Assembly (NCBI GenBank): GCA_014729055.1 | Contig: WJKO01000205.1 | Span: forward strand, 1 to 12,146 | Source of the DNA: Promethearchaeota archaeon | Lineage (GTDB): Archaea > Asgardarchaeota > Lokiarchaeia > Sigyniarchaeales > Promethearchaeaceae | Direction: 5' to 3' | Length of the DNA: 12,146 bases | Part shown: positions 7,201 through 12,146 of the stretch, one piece after another | How the letters are laid out: every line of letters begins with the position of its first letter | Numbering within the stretch: the first letter of the stretch is position 1 | The notes under the pieces: model-generated | Seen by the model: the letters and a program-made list of their open reading frames with translations, nothing else | Databases searched by the model: none | Told to the model about the DNA's origin: nothing | Translations under genes and position numbers: made by a program

Positions 7201-8225
7201 ATAAAATTAACAGAAACATTGGAAATTCCGTTGATATAGAATACTCTGGTAATATGATTGGATTAGATGTAGATTTGTACGCATCATTAACACCCAACAC
7301 AATCTTCAATGTTAAGAACTCGACTGATTATTCCTTTGGATTAAGTGGACTGGGATCATCCTATTCTAATACTTATTCAATTACGGGAAATGAGGACAAT
7401 AGCGGATATTTCGTTTTTTATGCTATTGGAAATAATACTGGAGCCAATCTGATCAATTTTAAAGTGGAGCGAGATTTATTTGAAGTGACAAATCATGATC
7501 CCGAAATTGACGAATTAAATTCTTATATAGGGGATATTCCTTTTAATCAAACCCAAGATGAGACATATATTTATGCAGTTCAAGCTAAAGGTGGTATGAA
7601 TAAAGAATTTATTGTAGAAACGCAAGAAAAAGTATTGTATGAAGATGAGGTTCAAGATTTGAATGTAATAGTAACATATCTGACCGCTGCAACGGCCAAT
7701 GGGGTACTATATCCGATGTTATCTGATACAATACCATTTAAGAGTCTAAGTTACTCTGAATCTCAGGAATTATTTCAAGGGTCATTCTATATTCCAAAAG
7801 AATTAGTATTTACGGGTACTTTCGGTTCTTTGACCAAATCTCAAGAATATGTACAAGGAGAACCGTATTATTCTCTTATATGGCTGACAGTGAGAGATTC
7901 AGAGGGTGGTTGGACCGATTATTTATTTCTTTTAATCATCGAAATCCCTGTTGATATTGGCGATTACTGGCCAATTATTTTGACATCTATTGGAATTCTT
8001 GCATTAATAATAGTATTATATTACGTATCGAAAAGAAGGCAAGGATCCTATCTGGAATCTGCTGATGATTATGACCATTATGCATCTAGCACTGGAGGGG
8101 AAGATTTTCGAGAGTTTGATGATAGTTCGTCTGAGCAAAATTTCAAATATTGCATGTTTTGTGGGAAAAAAATTAATATCAATAGCACTCAATGTCCTTA
8201 TTGTGGACAAGATTTTCTTCCTTAA
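4203..8225 (+). CDS. Membrane-anchored subtilase (S8) resembling site-1 protease
   Basis: A 1340-residue extracytoplasmic serine protease. A basic start and hydrophobic segment (18-34) form a signal peptide or anchor. Residues 118-195 look like an I9-type propeptide. The catalytic domain (about 210-515) has D234 (AILDTG), H266 (GHGTHC), oxyanion N361 (SSAGNSGP) and S452 (SGTSMSCP), so it should be active. A beta domain (about 545-635) leads to a Rossmann-like domain (637-878) opening GRIYFDSFHGLN, with IDIYDAMKSMLESGYKLD and YINSGGSILVLGT. By memory, this order and these motifs match eukaryotic site-1 protease (MBTPS1). More beta domains (880-1250), a membrane helix (1255-1276), an acidic linker and a cytoplasmic zinc ribbon (C1317, C1320, C1331, C1334) follow. 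Many N-X-S/T sites lie in 550-1120. The substrate is unknown. The longin gene follows by 34 bases. Confidence 0.92.
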   Translation: MFIYQTLKETRKFSRKYYAIILILTFSLPLITLLSRDLSESQILRARMEPASQKLINEIKNSRSSIGLHNEYIKDKAFIESIKSTNNYDLSYDITSKLGVLLQEELDYIEKIKQFDTQEDVKLIIMFNEKTDQDTRFKTMRDLRWDAKIKKVYNIIPAISFSTQYSDLIEKISEIQQNADIYKVFLDEKIQINDNSLLDSIETSAITINNWWLDQIGASNLEYDGSGVTIAILDTGISQIHADFSGRVNHESFTSDELSYVDYNGHGTHCAGIAAGSGISSGAEYRGVAPNANLYNVKVANTSGSIEVSDVVSAVEFCTENDIDVMSMSFGFPYPEVYNPETAAIKSASEQGIVAVSSAGNSGPLYYTGGTPGAGISSISVGATDIFKNITSFSSLGPNFQGHIIPDVLAPGSNIISSEQPNSILSNYNRYTNSYISGSEFQSDYIPLSGTSMSCPMVAGAVAILLDAYPELTPEGVRIALYKGAYPPNGRIDNRELGNNGIGAGIINVTASLEYLSNQAAPYELISSLPSKLPIAPYDLLKYPGDAKHLNISILSSLNTSQNIDITLPEVEGLEITSDKTTLAFSNHSIEFLDIGIKILENSTIGLKSGLIYINKSGSDAIYDTINVTVDVAYPKGRIYFDSFHGLNDFFPSWSTGYMQIDIYDAMKSMLESGYKLDYSMANWSYEYNQWTDAELITPDKISLADIVVLQTPVIPYSDYEIEILSDYINSGGSILVLGTRYQALTRTSLNSLLNQIGCGIEINQENIFDYHDIGLGLQFNSYIVDDLNDSSSLFTADNQFAFWFGSTLDVESDADTYDLANLQEKIIVGGYDGEKSGRGNLVVWSDYHWLRNDVFTQNNLESNHTEILNNLLTFLHTNDDDYAIGVNLNTTVSNSGYVNLNMSVVNPNDDQPITTLLPGDSINVTLTDPLKTSSPIEIVNSGNGIYTNNSFYLNSYYSEPYTISINITGELGLIQRQYLVYKFDPNQMVEITDPTMDKDKINRNIGNSVDIEYSGNMIGLDVDLYASLTPNTIFNVKNSTDYSFGLSGLGSSYSNTYSITGNEDNSGYFVFYAIGNNTGANLINFKVERDLFEVTNHDPEIDELNSYIGDIPFNQTQDETYIYAVQAKGGMNKEFIVETQEKVLYEDEVQDLNVIVTYLTAATANGVLYPMLSDTIPFKSLSYSESQELFQGSFYIPKELVFTGTFGSLTKSQEYVQGEPYYSLIWLTVRDSEGGWTDYLFLLIIEIPVDIGDYWPIILTSIGILALIIVLYYVSKRRQGSYLESADDYDHYASSTGGEDFREFDDSSSEQNFKYCMFCGKKININSTQCPYCGQDFLP

Positions 8226-8228
8226 TTT

Positions 8229-8250
8229 CTTATATATTTATAACGAGGAT
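8229..8250 (+). promoter_or_regulatory. TATA-like element and ribosome site before the longin gene
   Basis: TATATATTTATAA (about 8231-8243) lies 24 bases before the ATG and could start a leaderless message. However, GAGGAT (8245-8250), 9 bases before the ATG, is a good ribosome site that suits a message continuing from the subtilase gene. Confidence 0.4.
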
Positions 8251-8259
8251 TCAGTATAA

Positions 8260-8853
8260 ATGCCGTTAAAACCAAGTGGATTAAGTAAAATAAAATTCTT
8301 ACATATAGCTAAAATCGATGGGGAAGATCTATACGATTGGACACAAGATAATAAACCTATATCCGCCTATAAACTCGACATACTAGCAGTAAAATCGATT
8401 GTTAAAGCTTCTGATATATATTATCAGATAAATCGCCGTGATCTCAAAATTTGCTTCATAATGAAAGAAGAAATACTGTTTATCATTGGTGCAGATGAAA
8501 AGATACAATTTCAGCTGTTAGAGGCAATTGTTGATGATATATGTGATCAATTTTTTGAATATTATGGCGATATGGTAATGAAATTCAGTGGTGGATTATC
8601 TGATGCATTCAATGGATTCTCGGACAATATCATAAATATTATTCAGAAAATAAAGAAAAAAGTTACTTATGTAAGAGCCTATTGTAAGGTATGTAAGGGA
8701 CATTTAGAAATTTGCGTAAAGAACTCGTTTGTTGACGATGCAAGTGATTACCCCGTATCAATGGTATATATTCATGAAGGACACGGTTTATTAATATATA
8801 TTGATGCATCGTATAGAGTTCGCGGAGCAGAAATCGTAAAAACGACTGGATGA
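8260..8853 (+). CDS. Longin-fold (sigma-adaptin-like) protein with C-terminal Cys/His domain
   Basis: A 197-residue soluble protein in two parts. Residues 9-132 follow the longin order: strands IKFLHIAKIDG and EDLYDWT, helix 39-56, strands around DLKICFIMKEEILFIIGAD (61-79), then long helices at 82-108 and 114-132. The segment from 61 to 128 resembles AP sigma-adaptin by eye (strand pair, then a helix ending DQFFEYYGDMVMKF, compared with the EYFSRVSELDIMF type). Longin domains act in trafficking complexes and SNAREs; Asgard archaea have many. The C-terminal part (136-194) has CKVC (142-145), C152, HEGH (172-175) and LLIYIDASYRVRGAE; the two CxxC cysteines with H172 and H175 could bind zinc. 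No signal peptide or membrane helix. It is probably co-transcribed with the subtilase, whose cytoplasmic tail is a possible partner. A Roadblock-type fold is a less likely alternative. Confidence 0.6.
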   Translation: MPLKPSGLSKIKFLHIAKIDGEDLYDWTQDNKPISAYKLDILAVKSIVKASDIYYQINRRDLKICFIMKEEILFIIGADEKIQFQLLEAIVDDICDQFFEYYGDMVMKFSGGLSDAFNGFSDNIINIIQKIKKKVTYVRAYCKVCKGHLEICVKNSFVDDASDYPVSMVYIHEGHGLLIYIDASYRVRGAEIVKTTG

Positions 8854-8890
8854 AAACTCATTGCCATTAAAATCTTTAATTTTAGTTAAT

Positions 8891-8928
8891 TTATTTTATT
8901 CGTTTATTTCTTTTGTTATTTTTTTTTA
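8891..8928 (+). terminator. T-rich terminator after the subtilase-longin unit
   Basis: A 38-base T-rich stretch beginning 37 bases past the longin stop codon, with a run of nine T at 8919-8927. It is the only strong termination signal after the two genes, in keeping with a shared transcript. Confidence 0.5.
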
Positions 8929-8960
8929 ATTTAAGAAAAGAGTTTATCTCTATGAAATTG

Positions 8961-9003
8961 AAGACAAAATTTGTCTTACCTAGAAAAAATACTTTTTTTT
9001 CTA
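8961..9003. promoter_or_regulatory. 17-base palindrome followed by a 9-bp stem-loop
   Basis: AAGACAAAATTTGTCTT (8961-8977) is a perfect dyad with 8-base arms around one base, so it is better suited to binding a dimeric protein than to an RNA hairpin. Three bases later, TAGAAAAAA (8981-8989) and TTTTTTCTA (8995-9003) form a 9-bp stem with a 5-base loop. They lie about 80-120 bases before the histone TATA box. Function is unknown: an operator, a second terminator, or both. Confidence 0.4.
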
Positions 9004-9082
9004 TCACTTATTCAAATTTTCAATAATAATATTTTCACAATTTCAACTAAAGTCTATCTTTTACACCGATTACTACAAAAAC

Positions 9083-9156
9083 TTTAAATATTCAATAATA
9101 CAAACGATAAATAAGGCATTATGAAAATAATGTTTTAAATTTATCTTGCGGAGGAT
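9083..9156 (+). promoter_or_regulatory. Histone gene promoter and strong ribosome site
   Basis: TTTAAATAT (9083-9091) predicts a transcript start near 9113 and a leader of about 50 bases. GGAGGAT (9150-9156) ends 7 bases before the ATG at 9164 and is the strongest ribosome site in the window; it fixes that start. The leader also holds a five-codon reading frame (9121-9138). Confidence 0.6.
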
Positions 9157-9163
9157 AAAAAAA

Positions 9164-9388
9164 ATGGCAAAGAAAACGAAAAGAAAATCTTATATTGCTA
9201 AAGCACCGATTAGACGATTAATGAAAACAGAGGGTGCTGGACTCGTTGCAGAAGATGCTGTGAAGACATTGATAAAACAACTTAATAAAGTCGCTAAGGA
9301 TGTAACAAAACAAGCTATTAAACTTGTTAAAGCAGACAAACGGAAAAGAATTACTGGCAATGATATACTTGCAGCGACAAGATTATAA
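9164..9388 (+). CDS. Archaeal histone (HMf family) with a short basic N-terminal tail
   Basis: A 74-residue histone-fold protein that should dimerise and wrap DNA. The fold starts at about residue 11 (IAKAPIRRLMKTEGA), with a long central helix (30-58) and RKRITGNDILAATRL closing it. Compared from memory with HMfB, the alignment needs no gaps. R60 and K61 keep the first two residues of the DNA-binding RKT loop; the third is Arg. D67 matches HMfB D59, but its tetramer partner H49 is Ala57 here. Residues 1-10 (MAKKTKRKSY) form a lysine-rich tail absent from HMf. The start is set by GGAGGAT; an upstream in-frame TTG at 9146 lies before that site and is not used. It has its own promoter and T-tract terminator. 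Confidence 0.93.
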   Translation: MAKKTKRKSYIAKAPIRRLMKTEGAGLVAEDAVKTLIKQLNKVAKDVTKQAIKLVKADKRKRITGNDILAATRL

Positions 9389-9441
9389 GATTTTCTAATA
9401 CTGAACAACAAGTAGTACGAAATACAAAATATTAATAATCC

Positions 9442-9455
9442 TTTTTTATTTTTTT
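9442..9455 (+). terminator. T-tract terminator of the histone gene
   Basis: TTTTTTATTTTTTT, 53 bases past the stop codon; typical archaeal T-run, without a clear hairpin. Confidence 0.5.
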
Positions 9456-9608
9456 AAGAGAATTCCTCCCTTCTGAACAATTCAACAAAAGAATTGCAGA
9501 CAACCAAAAGATTTATATTTATATTTTAGTCGAATAAAAGAATTTACAGCCAATTCATAAACTAAATGAAAAAACGATCATTTCTGAAATGTAAATACAT
9601 CTAAAAAT

Positions 9609-9723
9609 TGAACATTGTTCATTTTTAAGTAACCTTTTTAATCACAAAGTATTGGTAATATTAAAAGGAATTGTAATAACTTTCATAAATTTTTTATGAT
9701 TTTCAATTTCTTTTAATTTGGTG
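9609..9723 (+). promoter_or_regulatory. PEP carboxykinase promoter region with three dyads and ribosome site
   Basis: TGAACATTGTTCA (9609-9621) is a perfect dyad with 6-base arms around one base. CCTTTTTAAT (9633-9642) and ATTAAAAGG (9660-9668) form an inverted repeat with one extra T. CATAAA and TTTATG (9684-9689, 9693-9698) form a dyad overlapping the likely TATA box about 40 bases before the ATG. GGTG (9720-9723), 6 bases before ATG 9730, is the ribosome site. Such a set suggests control of transcription, in keeping with a gluconeogenic enzyme. Confidence 0.4.
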
Positions 9724-9729
9724 TATTTA

Positions 9730-11580
9730 ATGAGTATGTTGAATGAAAAAAACCTAGCAAAATTGAAAGCTTTAAATAATAAACGTGTAATTGAGATAGT
9801 AAAAGAATATATCGATTTGCTGAAACCTAGTAATGTATATATTATCACAGACGAGCAAAAAGACATTAATTTTATACGAGAGATGGCAATAGAGAAAGGA
9901 GAGGAAACTAAGTTAAAAATGGAAGGTCATACCGTCCACTACGACAGCTACTATGATCAAGCCCGAGATAAAGGAAATACTCGGATACTTATAACAAAAG
10001 ACCAAAAAATGAGCAAGAGACTTAATACTAAAGAACGAGAGGAAGGATTAAAAGAGATACTCGGGTTTATGGATGGTGCAATGAAAGGTAAAGATATGAT
10101 CGTTAGATTCTTTTCCTTGGGACCAAAAAACTCAATATTTTCGAAGCCAGCTATGCAGATCACGGATTCGTACTATGTAGCACATAGTGAGGATCTTCTT
10201 TATCGAATGGGTTATGAAGAATTCAAGAAACTAGAAGGATCAGAAGATTTTTACTTGCTTGTTCATTCTGCGGGTGAATTAATTGATAATGTCACCAAGA
10301 ATATTGATAAAAGACGAATCTACGTTGATCTAATGGGAAATCGAGTGTTGAGTGTAAATAATCAGTATGCAGGTAATTCACTAGGATTAAAGAAGTTAGC
10401 ACTAAGACTTGCCATCTATCAAGCAAATAATGAGGACTGGCTAACAGAACATATGTTTGTCATGGGTGTCCATCCACCAAATAAGGATCGAGTAACATAT
10501 ATTACTGGAGCCTATCCAAGTGCTTGCGGAAAAACGTCAACAGCAATGATACCTGGACAATCAATTGTAGGAGATGATATTGCATATCTCAGAATTATCG
10601 ATAATGAATGTCGGGCAGTGAATATTGAATCTGGAGTTTTCGGGATAATCCGAAATGTTAATGCAGAAGACGATCCCGTTATATTTAAGACACTTAAAAC
10701 TGAACGAGAATTAATTTATTCGAATGTACTAATCAATAACGGGATTCCTTATTGGATGGGAATGGGTGAGGAAATACCAAAAGAAGGACGAAATCAATCT
10801 GGATATAAATGGTTCTTGGGAAAAACAGATGAAAATGGGAAGGAAATTACACCATCTCATCCAAATGCAAGATATACTGTCAGAATAAGTGATTTGGAAA
10901 ATGCAGACTTAGAAAATTTGAATAACCCAGAAGGTGTATCAGTTAAGGGAATCTTTTATGGCGGAAGAGATTCTGATACAAATGTACCGATATATCAAAG
11001 TTTAAATTGGGAACACGGGATATTTATAGGAGCTACGATAGAATCTGAAACTACAAGCGCTATCTTAGGTAAGGCTGGTGTCAGAAAAAGTAGTCCAATG
11101 GCTAATATGGACTTCATTGTCGTGCCACTTGCTAAATATTTTGACAATCATAAGAAATTTGGAGAGAGACTTGGGGATAATGCACCCTTGGTCTTCGCTA
11201 CCAATTATTTCCTAAAAATTGATGATGAGTATACGAATAAAAAGGTGGATAAAAAAGTCTGGGTAATGTGGGCAGAAGGTAGAATGCATCATGAGTACGA
11301 TGCAATAGAAACTCCAGTAGGTTATATACCTAAACATGAAGATCTGGACGCCCTTTTCCAAGAAATATTCAATAGGGAATATTCTTTAGACGACTATATT
11401 GCACAGTTTTCATTAAGAGTAGATAAATTGTTAGAAAAACTCGAACGGATGGAAAAAATGTTTAAAGAAGAGAAGGTTAGTCAATTCCTGTTTGATATAC
11501 TTTATGAACAGAGAGAAAACCTAGAAAATATAAAGAAAAAATATGGTAGAAGTGTAATATCTCCTTTAAAATTCGTATAA
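9730..11580 (+). CDS. pckG: Phosphoenolpyruvate carboxykinase (GTP), archaeal type
   Basis: A 616-residue enzyme converting oxaloacetate and GTP to phosphoenolpyruvate, CO2 and GDP, the entry to gluconeogenesis; it can also run towards oxaloacetate. Numbering is from ATG 9730. The P-loop is GAYPSACGKTST (260-271), with the hyper-reactive cysteine of GTP enzymes at C266 and K268/T269 for phosphate. The metal-binding pair follows in GDDIAYL (281-287). Substrate-binding segments NNQYAGNSLGLKKLALRLA (210-228) and NARYTVRI (379-386) are present. Length fits the Thermococcus-type PCKs, about 620 residues. A GTG at 9721 and a TTG at 9718 are in frame upstream but overlap or precede the GGTG ribosome site. 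The C-terminus is a charged helical region. It ends 19 bases from the convergent YkgJ-type gene. Direction in this cell is not shown by the sequence, but the aldolase nearby suits a gluconeogenic role. Confidence 0.95.
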   Translation: MSMLNEKNLAKLKALNNKRVIEIVKEYIDLLKPSNVYIITDEQKDINFIREMAIEKGEETKLKMEGHTVHYDSYYDQARDKGNTRILITKDQKMSKRLNTKEREEGLKEILGFMDGAMKGKDMIVRFFSLGPKNSIFSKPAMQITDSYYVAHSEDLLYRMGYEEFKKLEGSEDFYLLVHSAGELIDNVTKNIDKRRIYVDLMGNRVLSVNNQYAGNSLGLKKLALRLAIYQANNEDWLTEHMFVMGVHPPNKDRVTYITGAYPSACGKTSTAMIPGQSIVGDDIAYLRIIDNECRAVNIESGVFGIIRNVNAEDDPVIFKTLKTERELIYSNVLINNGIPYWMGMGEEIPKEGRNQSGYKWFLGKTDENGKEITPSHPNARYTVRISDLENADLENLNNPEGVSVKGIFYGGRDSDTNVPIYQSLNWEHGIFIGATIESETTSAILGKAGVRKSSPMANMDFIVVPLAKYFDNHKKFGERLGDNAPLVFATNYFLKIDDEYTNKKVDKKVWVMWAEGRMHHEYDAIETPVGYIPKHEDLDALFQEIFNREYSLDDYIAQFSLRVDKLLEKLERMEKMFKEEKVSQFLFDILYEQRENLENIKKKYGRSVISPLKFV

Positions 11581-11611
11581 ACGAATTATATCTGTACCTT
11601 TATTTTTTTTT
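11570..11611 (+). terminator. Stem-loop over the PEP carboxykinase stop codon plus T-run
   Basis: AATTCGT (11570-11576) and ACGAATT (11581-11587) form a perfect 7-bp stem whose 4-base loop contains the stop codon. A T-run (11603-11611) follows and lies inside the 3' end of the convergent gene. The stem is symmetrical and could also serve the leftward transcript. Confidence 0.5.
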
Positions 11612-12146
11612 AAAAATTTCATCCATTTTTTTTAGATCTTCAGGATCCATGTTTTTCATGGCTTCTTGCTGTTGTTTTAATAATTCCACAAAGAAGTCCG
11701 CCCTGATTACTTGATTCAATACGGGTAGAGATACGCGCATCCTGACTAATTCTTTATGCATATCTTTTGAATAATCCCTCATTTCTATTCTTTCTGCTTT
11801 TGACATAGGACCCTCTCCAACTCCTGGACACTCGAGATCTACGATCTGAAATGTTTTACCATCATATTCAAGAGGATATGTACGACAACTAAGAGGTCTA
11901 TATTCATATACTAAGCATTCTTTTTTCTCTAAATTAAATAGTGGACACCTTTTTTCATCAATGTCCCCTTTTTCATTAGATTCAGAACCTTCTACATTAT
12001 TATCTATTTGTCCGAACTTTAATGGGGCTAGAATAGCATCTATGAATCCACTTGGGTTTTTGTATACTTTTAGATAGGGTAAGAAATTCTTAACAACATC
12101 ATTTTTCGCCCATAATTCTAAATCCCACATTGTGATTGGTATCGGA
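11600..12146 (-). CDS. YkgJ-type cysteine-cluster protein, N-terminus cut by window edge
   Basis: The C-terminal part of a YkgJ-family (putative zinc- or iron-binding) protein. The diagnostic segment has C62, C72, C82 and C101 (counting from ATG 12130), in RCPLFNLEKKECLVYEYRPL followed by SCRTYP and DLECPGVGEG. The family normally starts with a CxxCxxCC motif, then an IPLTxxD stretch. Here the frame stays open upstream of ATG 12130 and reads PIPIT before MWDLELWAKND, matching that stretch, so the real start and the first cysteines lie outside the window. The region 40-60 is an acidic low-complexity insert, and the tail is a charged helix ending DEIFKKK. The biochemical role of the family is poorly known; some members may act in protein or rRNA modification or metal handling. 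It is convergent with PEP carboxykinase. Confidence 0.85.
   Translation of the reverse strand, partial: PIPITMWDLELWAKNDVVKNFLPYLKVYKNPSGFIDAILAPLKFGQIDNNVEGSESNEKGDIDEKRCPLFNLEKKECLVYEYRPLSCRTYPLEYDGKTFQIVDLECPGVGEGPMSKAERIEMRDYSKDMHKELVRMRVSLPVLNQVIRADFFVELLKQQQEAMKNMDPEDLKKMDEIFKKK

Larger units (their letters stand above)
9389..9729 (+). other. Intergenic region between histone and PEP carboxykinase genes
   Basis: No gene-length frame and no tRNA are visible. It contains the histone terminator, a TATA-like stretch (TTTATATTTATATTTT, about 9511-9526), a 12-codon frame at 9568-9606 judged to be chance, and three dyads leading to the PEP carboxykinase promoter. Confidence 0.5.

Noticed and set aside
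8065..8259. Plus-strand open frame of 64 codons ending next to the longin gene
   Set aside because: It overlaps the end of the subtilase in another frame, exactly over the acidic linker and zinc ribbon, and has no start signals.
8952..9026. 24-codon frame between the longin and histone genes
   Set aside because: No ribosome site, and it runs through the palindrome and stem-loop; composition is that of AT-rich non-coding DNA.
9146..9163. TTG start extending the histone by six residues
   Set aside because: It lies before and over the GGAGGAT ribosome site that serves ATG 9164, and the extension is encoded by that site.
1..12146. CRISPR array, insertion sequence, tRNA or rRNA gene
   Set aside because: No regularly spaced repeats, transposase, cloverleaf sequence or rRNA segment is visible; the 11-base 23S match at the left edge is antisense and fits a guide RNA.

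Overview
The window is AT-rich archaeal DNA. Evidence for an archaeon is a HMf-type histone, TATA boxes about 25-45 bases before starts, T-tract terminators, leaders with GGAGG or GGTG ribosome sites, a GTP-type PEP carboxykinase of the archaeal form, and what looks like the 3' end of a C/D box guide RNA. A longin (sigma-adaptin-like) protein next to a site-1-protease-like subtilase points to an Asgard archaeon of the Lokiarchaeia kind. That placement is inference from gene content, not a measured phylogeny.

Layout. Bases 1-29 look like the tail of a C/D box sRNA whose guide fits the peptidyl-transferase region of 23S rRNA. Bases 30-522 hold no gene but carry short repeats. Bases 523-2033 hold four small genes: an acidic helical protein with an internal duplication (-), a one-domain winged-helix regulator (-), a basic unknown protein (+) and a ribbon-helix-helix protein (+). 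A multi-pass membrane protein (2068-2991, -) is divergent from a class II fructose-bisphosphate aldolase (3087-4097, +). Next comes a 1340-residue membrane-anchored subtilase (4203-8225, +), followed after 34 bases by a longin-domain protein (8260-8853, +). A histone with a short basic tail (9164-9388, +) and PEP carboxykinase (9730-11580, +) follow. The window ends in a convergent YkgJ-type cysteine-cluster protein (11600-12146, -) that is cut by the edge.

How the genes fit together. Aldolase and PEP carboxykinase are both gluconeogenic/glycolytic steps, but they lie 5.6 kb apart with separate promoters. The subtilase and longin protein are the most notable pair. By eye, the protease matches eukaryotic site-1 protease from propeptide through the catalytic core to the post-catalytic Rossmann-like domain. 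It adds a cytoplasmic zinc ribbon, and its neighbour is a cytosolic protein with a trafficking-type fold. Several promoters carry dyad sequences, notably those of the winged-helix gene and of PEP carboxykinase.
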